The notes below the pieces were generated by a model. It was given only the letters and a program-made list of their open reading frames with translations. It made no database searches and had not been told where the DNA came from. Of a stretch of 7,406 nt of DNA, positions 1 through 5,088 are shown in pieces. The stretch's first letter is position 1; each line of letters starts with the position of its first letter. The translations under genes and the position numbers were made by a program. The DNA comes from RUG754 sp041856085 (GTDB lineage: Bacteria > Bacillota > Clostridia > Peptostreptococcales > Anaerovoracaceae), in NCBI GenBank assembly GCA_041856085.1, contig JBHAFL010000129.1:1-7406 (forward strand), given 5' to 3'.

Positions 1-1
1 A

Positions 2-532
2 GTAGCGGCAATCTACATTCCTGAGGTACAGGCTGCTGAGAATGAACCGTTTGAGGTACTTAGCGGTAAGAGGGTTACGGTAGATAAGAAGAGCTTCTAC
101 GAGTTTACCACAACGCATTTCTCGGATTTCGCACTTGTGGACGCCGAGGAATTAGGAATCGAAACGGCGGAAGCTATGACAGCGGAAGAGGTCAAGTCGA
201 TAGTAAAAGAACTTAAGCTTAAGATAACGACCAAGGCGCTTAAGAAGTCGATAAGAGTTACCGTGAAAGCCGGCAAGGAAACCTTGATGAACCTGAAAGA
301 CAGCGGCTATACGGTTAAGTATAAGTATTACAGAGCTGCTAAGAAGAACGGCAAGTATGAGCTTGTAGCGACGAGGAAGTCCGCTAAGTTCACGGATTCG
401 AAGATAACAAAGGGTAAGACTTATTACTACAAGGCGCGCCTCGCGGTATATGACGGAGAGGGTAAGCTCGTTGCAACCACAAGCCTCAAGAACTGTAAGG
501 CTTCCAAGAGGCAGCTGAACAAGGCTGCCTGA
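2..532 (+). CDS. Cell-surface protein, C-terminal end with Fn3-like domain (5' truncated)
   Basis: The reading frame is open from the left edge (first full codon at 2) to TGA at 530-532, giving 176 residues of a longer protein; no start codon is visible. A GTG at 137 is in frame, but the coding sequence clearly continues upstream of it, so it is not taken as the start. The visible part begins with a beta-rich stretch containing FTTTHFSDFAL, a pattern common near the C-terminal end of ectodomain modules in Firmicutes surface proteins. A short helical linker rich in E and A follows, then about 95 residues resembling a fibronectin-III/Ig-like domain (YTVKYKYYRAAKKNGKYELV, then KGKTYYYKARLAVYD). 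The protein is very lysine-rich and ends without an LPXTG motif or a membrane segment. It is probably secreted or wall-associated. Its function is unknown, and hairpins after it suggest it is a separate transcription unit from the B12 cluster. Confidence 0.75.
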   Translation, partial: VAAIYIPEVQAAENEPFEVLSGKRVTVDKKSFYEFTTTHFSDFALVDAEELGIETAEAMTAEEVKSIVKELKLKITTKALKKSIRVTVKAGKETLMNLKDSGYTVKYKYYRAAKKNGKYELVATRKSAKFTDSKITKGKTYYYKARLAVYDGEGKLVATTSLKNCKASKRQLNKAA

Positions 533-545
533 AACAGCTTGTTAA

Positions 546-563
546 TTAGCGGGAACCCGCTAA
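546..563. repeat. Perfect short palindrome after the surface-protein gene
   Basis: TTAGCGGG, then AA, then CCCGCTAA: arms 546-553 and 556-563 are exact reverse complements. It lies 13 bases after the stop codon. In RNA it would be a 7-bp stem with a GAAC loop. There is no U-tract, so it is not a full terminator by itself. It may stabilise the mRNA 3' end or be a protein-binding site. Confidence 0.5.
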
Positions 564-585
564 GATACAATAAAAAACCAAAGCT

Positions 586-620
586 GAGAGGTATCTCCGA
601 AGTCCAAGGAGATGCCTCTC
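586..620 (+). terminator. Probable intrinsic terminator of the surface-protein gene
   Basis: The arms GAGAGGTATCTCC (586-598) and GGAGATGCCTCTC (608-620) pair over 13 bp with one G-U pair and a 9-nt loop. An upstream AAAG (580-583) could pair with CTTT (624-627) to extend the base. The following sequence is only moderately T-rich (CGTCTTTCGAAAATTCTTTT), so termination may be imperfect. The position just after the gene at 2-532 fits its 3' end. Confidence 0.65.
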
Positions 621-757
621 CGTCTTTCGAAAATTCTTTTACTTAAGAACAAACAGAGTAATATCACCGGACTTATAAGTAAGCGTATATATATTATTTA
701 TGGCGAGATTCTGAAATGCGAGGTACAGCTGCGATACAAAAATCTTCTGTTTTAAGA
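621..757. other. AT-rich intergenic stretch with nothing recognised
   Basis: This sits between the terminator hairpin and the promoter of the riboswitch transcript. It holds a 10-base palindrome, ACTTATAAGT (671-680), and an AT run (TATATATATTATTTA). I see no ribosome binding site followed by a credible reading frame, no tRNA and no repeat. Reading frames that cross it on the minus strand also run through the riboswitch and are chance frames. Confidence 0.5.
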
Positions 758-786
758 TTGATTTTTAATTCGAAAAACAGTATAAT
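758..786 (+). promoter_or_regulatory. Sigma-A promoter for the B12 riboswitch operon
   Basis: The -35 element TTGATT (758-763) is separated by exactly 17 bp from a perfect -10 TATAAT (781-786). Transcription would start near 793, only a few bases before the 5' strand of the riboswitch P1 stem (801). That is the expected geometry for a riboswitch-controlled transcript. Confidence 0.85.
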
Positions 787-800
787 AAAAAAGCGAGATA

Positions 801-1002
801 CAAGTAATGATTTTTTGTTCCTCGCGCTACGGTGGCGCGGGGGGGAAGATGGAATTCGGTTAAAGTCCGAAACGGTACCGCCGCTGTAAGTGTGGAGCCG
901 AACTCGATATGCCATTGGAGACGATAATAGGTACGATTGTTTCCGAGAAGGCGAGGGCAGGCGCAGATACACGAGTCAGAAGACATGCAAGAAAATTACT
1001 TG
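801..1002 (+). promoter_or_regulatory. Cobalamin (adenosylcobalamin-type) riboswitch aptamer
   Basis: The RNA leader binds a cobalamin and controls the downstream genes. Conserved pieces occur in the right order. There is a purine-rich GGGGGAAGATGG (841-852), then a hairpin TTCGG/CCGAA (855-859 with 867-871). Next comes the GGTACCGCCGCTGTAAG block (874-890), matching the family's CCGC-ACTGTAAG core. A B12-box-like GCCATTGGAGA follows (911-921), then CCGAGAAGGCGAG, in the place of the GGGAAGG element (943-955). It ends with GAGTCAGAAGACATGC (973-988), matching the family's GAGCCAGGAGACCTGC. Boundaries come from the closing P1 stem: CAAGTAAT (801-808) pairs perfectly with ATTACTTG (995-1002) and continues inward through T/A pairs to 817/988 after a 2-nt bulge. 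High B12 would normally shut expression off. Confidence 0.93.
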
Positions 1003-1052
1003 ATATTGATTTTAGAAATAGAATATAATATGACCGATACGGCGAAAACGGG

Positions 1053-1098
1053 CTGTAAACTGAGGGGCAATCTTTCGTTTACAGTTTTTTGTTTTTTT
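1053..1098 (+). terminator. Intrinsic terminator serving as riboswitch expression platform
   Basis: CTGTAAAC (1053-1060) pairs perfectly with GTTTACAG (1077-1084). After one mismatch the stem can extend inward (GAGG with TTTC-side bases) to a GCAA tetraloop (1067-1070). Two T-runs follow directly (1085-1090 and 1092-1098, with one G between). It lies 50 bases after the aptamer and 96 bases before the first gene, so the ligand-bound aptamer most likely favours termination here. The competing antiterminator helix was not identified by eye. Confidence 0.9.
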
Positions 1099-1194
1099 AC
1101 AAAAGCAGAGAGCTTGTGATTCCGGCAGTGAGAGATAAAATATTATATTTTTACGGATAATTAAAGATTTTTTAATATGGAGAGGGTAATACCT

Positions 1195-2472
1195 ATGAGA
1201 AAAATATGTTTAATACTGGTATTTGTGCTTGCAGTTGCCACGGTGTGTACTCCACCGGGCTTCGCCGCTACACAGGAGCAGATTGACGAGGCATATAGGG
1301 CGAGCCGGGACTTCCTATATGAGAATGTGGAGCCGAGTCCGGGATTTTATAACGGTGAATGGACGATTTATGCCTTGGCGAGAGGGAATTATCCCATGTC
1401 TAAGGCGTTCATAAAAAAATACACGGACAAGGTTGAAGCGGAGCTTATAGAGAAAAATGGCGTGCTTCACAGAAGAAACTATAACCCTTATGCGACGATT
1501 ATTCTGATTTATAATACAATGGGCTTGGATCCGACCGACGTGGCAGGCTACGATTTGGTCAGGAAATCGGGAGATACCTATAAGGATAAAGACGGCGACA
1601 TTAAATTCTGCGTTGAGTGGAGAGGGATTTTCGGCAATGTATGGTGGCTGAGAGCAATGGACTCGGGTAATCACAGCTTCCCGAAAGCGAAAAACGAAGA
1701 AAAGCAGGTTACCAGAGCGAAACTGGTCGTGACTCTGCTAAATATGCAGCTCGATTCGGGGGCATGGTCGCTTAGCGAGATTCCTGACACGGATACCACG
1801 GCGATGGTGATAGAGTCGCTCGCTCCATATATGAGCGCAAAAAAAACAGGCGACAAAGGATTAGCCGAGAGAGTTACCGGGGCTATAAACAAAGGCTTAA
1901 AATGGCTCGAAGCTAAACAGAACTATGCCGGAGACTACAACAGCTTCGGAGGTCACGGCACAGCCGAAACAACCGCGCAGATTATCTGTGCGCTTACGGC
2001 GGTCGGAATAAACCCTAATACGGACGAACGCTTTATGCGTGGAGGTCATTCAGTGGTAGACGGGCTTTTGTTATATAGAAACGAAAAAAACGGCGCTTTC
2101 AGACATGTGAATGAGGCTGTACCGGGGTTCAAGGCTACGGACAACCAGCTTGCCACCGAGCAGGCCTGTTACGCGCTGGCGGCATATAAGACGAGGGTTC
2201 CGGATAAACTGAAGCTCGGTGAGATTTCTAAAAGCGGTAACGGGCTTATTCTCAACTGGTCTAAGCCGAATGTGAGCTCCGGCTATGAAATCAGGATAGC
2301 GACGGATAAGAAGTTCAGGAATGTGAAGACATATAAGACACGCGAGTGCAAAAAACTGATAAAAGGTCTTAAAAATGATAAGACATATTTCATAAAGGTA
2401 AGGGCATACCGCTATATTAACGGCAAAGCTCTGTACGGAGAGTACAGTGAGACGAAAGAAGCCGTAATGTAG
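1195..2472 (+). CDS. Secreted alpha/alpha-toroid protein with Fn3 domain; transcobalamin-like B12-binding candidate
   Basis: The ATG at 1195 is preferred over the in-frame ATG at 1177 because GGAGAGG (1179-1185) is well placed before it and because a clean signal peptide then starts at residue 1 (MRK, hydrophobic core to about 17, cleavage near GFA-A at 24-25). The mature protein has an alpha/alpha-toroid region at about 30-332. Repeat-type motifs are NGEW, NGVLHRR (88-94), GLDPTDVAGY, LDSGAWS (186-192), DTDTTAM (198-204) and TEQACYALAAYK (321-332). An Fn3-like domain covers about 338-425. It has no LPXTG, lipobox or terminal anchor. Eukaryotic intrinsic factor and transcobalamin use this fold to bind cobalamin, and the gene is the first after the B12 riboswitch. 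The inference is extracellular B12 (or related corrinoid) capture together with the DUF4430 protein next door. A polysaccharide- or protein-binding role for the toroid cannot be excluded. It is paralogous to the gene at 3373-4623. Confidence 0.85.
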   Translation: MRKICLILVFVLAVATVCTPPGFAATQEQIDEAYRASRDFLYENVEPSPGFYNGEWTIYALARGNYPMSKAFIKKYTDKVEAELIEKNGVLHRRNYNPYATIILIYNTMGLDPTDVAGYDLVRKSGDTYKDKDGDIKFCVEWRGIFGNVWWLRAMDSGNHSFPKAKNEEKQVTRAKLVVTLLNMQLDSGAWSLSEIPDTDTTAMVIESLAPYMSAKKTGDKGLAERVTGAINKGLKWLEAKQNYAGDYNSFGGHGTAETTAQIICALTAVGINPNTDERFMRGGHSVVDGLLLYRNEKNGAFRHVNEAVPGFKATDNQLATEQACYALAAYKTRVPDKLKLGEISKSGNGLILNWSKPNVSSGYEIRIATDKKFRNVKTYKTRECKKLIKGLKNDKTYFIKVRAYRYINGKALYGEYSETKEAVM

Positions 2473-2581
2473 AACTTGATTAACGTGAACGATATAACGA
2501 CGGCGCAGATACATCGGATAATGATATGCCGGGAGTTTTCGTCGGACTATGCTTTATGAAAATATAGAACATGAGGGTGAA

Positions 2582-3292
2582 ATGAACGATAGTATGGAGC
2601 TTGAAAAAAAGCTGAGAGCAAAGAGGATAAAAAAATACGTGTTTACGGTTTTAGCGCTGGTTATTCTCGTGTCCGTTGCTATTGACCTTAAGCTGAGCGG
2701 CAAGGACTCGCTCGTAAGGGACGGTCTGGGCAATCTTCCTACCGCCGCGGCGAACGGCAACGGCGCGGACTCCGAAAAAGCTAAGCCTACACCGAGGGAA
2801 GCGGCAGTTGACAACTCGAAAGACTTCACAGCTTCAAACGGCGGTAATAAGGCTCTTAAACCGAAAAAGGCGGAGCCTGTAACGGTTACGATAGAGATAA
2901 GATGCGATACGCTTTCGAGCGATATGTCGAAGCTGGATAATGAGAGCATCAGGGAGTACATACCTGAGGACGGAACCGTGCTCGCGACCACTACGTACAA
3001 AGGCACTACGGATAATACCGTGTACGACGCGCTGGTCTATGTATGCCGTAACAACGACATTCAGTTTGAAGCGAGCTATACGCCGATGTTCGAATCATAT
3101 TATATCGAGGGTATAGGCTATATGTACGAGTTCGACGGCGGGCCGCAGTCAGGCTGGATGTATAAGGTAAACGACTGGTTTCCTAATTACGGATGCTCCT
3201 CATATTATTTGTCGGACGGAGACGAGATTAAGTGGCTCTATACCTGCGAGGGGGTGGGTGAAGACGTGGGCTGCGTATGGATGGGCGGATAA
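2582..3292 (+). CDS. Membrane-anchored DUF4430 (transcobalamin-like C-terminal domain) protein
   Basis: A start at 2582 is chosen because GAGGGTGA (2573-2580) sits just before it. An in-frame ATG at 2549 would add 11 polar residues and has only a distant GGGAG. Numbered from 2582 (236 aa): a basic N-terminus (KKLRAKRIKK) leads into one hydrophobic helix (about 18-33) without an obvious cleavage site, so the protein is probably an N-in, C-out anchored protein. A low-complexity linker rich in A, K, P, N and G follows to about 110. The C-terminal half is a DUF4430 domain: TVYDALVYVC, then YIEGIGYMYEFDGGPQSGWM, then FPNYGCSSYYL and DGDEIKWLYTC (212-222). This domain family (Pfam PF14478, InterPro transcobalamin-like C-terminal) forms the small beta lobe of intrinsic factor and transcobalamin, which closes over cobalamin. 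Several cysteines (205, 222, 231) could form disulfides. It is flanked by two toroid genes, which suggests it supplies their missing beta lobe. Confidence 0.88.
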   Translation: MNDSMELEKKLRAKRIKKYVFTVLALVILVSVAIDLKLSGKDSLVRDGLGNLPTAAANGNGADSEKAKPTPREAAVDNSKDFTASNGGNKALKPKKAEPVTVTIEIRCDTLSSDMSKLDNESIREYIPEDGTVLATTTYKGTTDNTVYDALVYVCRNNDIQFEASYTPMFESYYIEGIGYMYEFDGGPQSGWMYKVNDWFPNYGCSSYYLSDGDEIKWLYTCEGVGEDVGCVWMGG

Positions 3293-3372
3293 AATCCACG
3301 CGCCCCGATTAGCGAAACATTTTACAAAAAATAATCCGTAAAGGTAAATTATCAGACGTGAGAGGAGAAAGA

Positions 3373-4623
3373 ATGAAAAAGATTTTTTCCATAATTATGT
3401 GCCTTGTGATTGCATTTTCATCATCATTGGGAAGCGCCGCGGCAATCAGTGAGAACGAGGTCAATCATATTTTTCAAAAAACGGGCGACTATATATATAG
3501 AACCGTTAAAGAACCGTCATTCGGCTCAATTGGCGGCGAATGGGTTATGTACGGCCTCAGTATAGCCGATTATCCGATGTCGGACAGCTATATTAAGGGA
3601 TATCAAAAAACAGTAGAAAAGGTCGTAAAAGAGACGAAAGGCGTGCTTCACAGAAGAAAATACACCGAGTATTCGAGACTGCTCGTTTCATATGCCGCTC
3701 TCGGCCTTGATCCCACAAATGTCGCGGGGTATTCTATGGTAGATCCTCTCTGTGAGTTTGACGACGTTATATGGCAGGGACCGAACGGCTCCATCTGGGC
3801 GCTTATAGCGCTTGACAGAACCGGCTGGAAATTCTCAAAGTCGGCGAAAAAAAATGCAAAAAATCTTACGACCGGGCGGAAGCTCATAGACGAGATACTA
3901 AAAAATCAATTGAGCGACGGCGGGTGGGCTTTTGCCGGTGAAAGGCGAGACCCGGATATGACCGGTATGGCGCTTATAGCGCTTGCTCCCCACAGATATG
4001 AGAGCGGTAAGATAAAAAAGGCTGTCAGCAGGGGCATTCAGGCTATGTCCGAGATGCAGGAAGTCTCCGGCGCATACTCGACATGGGGGGCCGAAACTTC
4101 GGAAAGCTGCGCACAGATTATTTGCGCGCTGAGCTATTTAGGTATAAACCCGATGACGGATAAGAGGTTCGCTAAAAAGGGAAACTCCGTTATGGACGGT
4201 ATGATAGGCTTCTATGATGAAAAAGCGGGCGGATTCAGGCACGTCAATATTGCCCATGACGGATACAAGGCGGAGGTGAATCAGATGGCTACCGAGCAGG
4301 CATATTATGCGCTTGCTATATATAAATCGATTTTTCCTGAAAGAATCAAAGGACTTAAGACCGTAAAATCGGGCGACGGGATTAAAATCAGCTTCGGCAA
4401 AGACAGGCGAGCGGACGTTTATCAGATAAAGATATCCACGGATTCATCATTTAGAAAAAATACGGAGTCGGTTGTGACTGCGAATACTACGGCAACCGTA
4501 AAGGGACTTAAGAGCGATACGACATACTATGTTAAAGTGCGCGGATACAAGAAGATAAACGGCAGTAAGGCATATGGCAGCTACAGCGAGGTGTCGGAAA
4601 TAAAAACGGGGATTGCCAACTAA
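3373..4623 (+). CDS. Second secreted alpha/alpha-toroid protein with Fn3 domain; paralogue of the 1195-2472 protein
   Basis: The ATG at 3373 follows AGAGGAG (3361-3367). A GTG at 3358 is in frame but lies upstream of that site, and the signal peptide (MKKIFSIIMCLVIAF, cleavage near SAAA) begins at 3373. The 416-residue protein repeats the architecture of the first toroid gene: a toroid at about 28-320 with GVLHRR (90-95), GLDPTNVAGY, a classic prenyltransferase-type repeat DGGWAF (182-187), DPDMTGM (193-199) and TEQAYYALAIYK (307-318), then an Fn3-like domain (about 325-416). The DxDxT stretch recalls the DxDDTA of squalene-hopene cyclases, but the protein is secreted and lacks the full motif, so catalysis is unlikely. 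It lies 80 bases after the DUF4430 gene with no visible terminator or good promoter between, so it is probably in the B12-regulated operon. The inferred role is surface or secreted cobalamin/corrinoid binding. Confidence 0.85.
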   Translation: MKKIFSIIMCLVIAFSSSLGSAAAISENEVNHIFQKTGDYIYRTVKEPSFGSIGGEWVMYGLSIADYPMSDSYIKGYQKTVEKVVKETKGVLHRRKYTEYSRLLVSYAALGLDPTNVAGYSMVDPLCEFDDVIWQGPNGSIWALIALDRTGWKFSKSAKKNAKNLTTGRKLIDEILKNQLSDGGWAFAGERRDPDMTGMALIALAPHRYESGKIKKAVSRGIQAMSEMQEVSGAYSTWGAETSESCAQIICALSYLGINPMTDKRFAKKGNSVMDGMIGFYDEKAGGFRHVNIAHDGYKAEVNQMATEQAYYALAIYKSIFPERIKGLKTVKSGDGIKISFGKDRRADVYQIKISTDSSFRKNTESVVTANTTATVKGLKSDTTYYVKVRGYKKINGSKAYGSYSEVSEIKTGIAN

Positions 4624-4641
4624 ATCAAAGTGTGTTATATT
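4613..4641 (+). promoter_or_regulatory. Sigma-A promoter for the DUF1292 gene, overlapping the end of the toroid gene
   Basis: TTGCCA (4613-4618) lies 17 bp before TATATT (4636-4641), with an extended -10 TG at 4633-4634. Transcription would start near 4648, about 36 bases before the ATG at 4684. The -35 element falls inside the last codons of the preceding gene. This gives the DUF1292 gene expression independent of the B12 riboswitch. Confidence 0.7.
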
Positions 4642-4683
4642 GAAGAAAATAAATCAGCATAACAACCGAAAAGGAGAAATAAA

Positions 4684-4968
4684 ATGGCAGAGAAAGACAA
4701 AAGAGACGAAATGACGGAAGAGGCTGACGTTATCACGCTTGAGTTCGATGACAATACCGAGCTTGAATGCGAGATTTTCGGAGTATTTGACTTCGAGGGT
4801 AAGGAATACATCGCACTTATTCCGCAGGACGATTCAGATGACGTATATATCTACGGATATAAGGAAGTCGGCGAAGACGAGTTCGAGCTCATCGATATCG
4901 AAGATGATGCAGAATTCGAAAAGGTCGTTGCAGAGTTTGACAAGATAATGGAAGAAAACGAAAACTAA
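4684..4968 (+). CDS. DUF1292 family small acidic protein (YrzB-like)
   Basis: A 94-residue, very acidic cytoplasmic protein with a strong site AAGGAG (4671-4676) seven bases before the ATG. Almost the whole length matches the DUF1292 pattern: ITLEFDDNTELECEIFGVFD, then KEYIALIPQDD, then VYIYGYKEVGEDEFELIDIE and a final helix DAEFEKVVAEFDKI. The first 15 residues are a charged, probably disordered lead. The family is widespread in Firmicutes, often near the Holliday-junction resolvase YqgF and alaS, and its molecular role is not established. Those usual neighbours are absent here. It has its own promoter and is followed by a hairpin, so it is probably monocistronic and not part of the B12 system. 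Confidence 0.9.
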   Translation: MAEKDKRDEMTEEADVITLEFDDNTELECEIFGVFDFEGKEYIALIPQDDSDDVYIYGYKEVGEDEFELIDIEDDAEFEKVVAEFDKIMEENEN

Positions 4969-5000
4969 TTAATGTCAAGAATCGAAAAAAAGACAAATGC

Positions 5001-5026
5001 TATGCGCCTGCTTGAACAGGCGCATA
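5001..5026 (+). terminator. Perfect 10-bp hairpin between the DUF1292 gene and the sigma-54 activator
   Basis: TATGCGCCTG (5001-5010) and CAGGCGCATA (5017-5026) are exact reverse complements around CTTGAA. The position, 33 bases after the stop codon, fits a terminator. The + strand tail is weak (TTTGCTATAA). On the minus strand a run of seven T follows a few bases after the stem, but no minus-strand gene is seen. The arms cover the -35 region of the promoter at 5029-5037, so an operator role is an alternative. Confidence 0.55.
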
Positions 5027-5028
5027 TT

Positions 5029-5037
5029 TGCTATAAT
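5029..5037 (+). promoter_or_regulatory. Extended -10 promoter for the sigma-54 activator gene
   Basis: TGCTATAAT is a perfect extended -10 element. The expected -35 position (about 5009-5014, TGCTTG) matches poorly, as is usual for extended -10 promoters. Transcription would start near 5044, about 45 bases before the ATG at 5089. Confidence 0.6.
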
Positions 5038-5088
5038 GAGCATTACTGCGATCTTATCAGGACATAGAGGGATAAGGGGATAAATAAG

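Noticed and set aside
694..986. Minus-strand reading frames across the riboswitch region
   Set aside because: They run through the promoter and aptamer, have no credible ribosome binding site and resemble no protein family; the region is explained by RNA structure.
937..1119. Small + strand frame of 60 codons
   Set aside because: It overlaps the 3' half of the aptamer and the terminator, including the T-tract, so it is a chance frame.
1177..1194. Upstream ATG for the first toroid gene
   Set aside because: The ribosome binding site GGAGAGG overlaps this ATG and serves the ATG at 1195, where the signal peptide starts.
1231..1251. Possible lipobox cysteine in the first toroid protein (ATVC, residues 15-18)
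   Set aside because: The residue before the cysteine is V, not G, A or S, and a normal cleavage site lies after it, so a lipoprotein is unlikely.
1786..1806. DTDTTAM as a squalene-hopene cyclase catalytic motif
   Set aside because: The full DxDDTA motif is absent, the protein is secreted, and no terpenoid genes are nearby; B12 regulation points to a binding role.
2549..2581. Upstream ATG for the DUF4430 gene
   Set aside because: Its only upstream GGGAG is too far away, and the ATG at 2582 has a closer site and gives a more typical membrane-anchor N-terminus. Not fully excluded.
4633..4664. TGTTAT/ATAACA inverted repeat after the second toroid gene as a terminator
   Set aside because: Only 6 AT-rich base pairs with a 20-nt loop and no T-tract; the left arm is better explained as the -10 region of the DUF1292 promoter.
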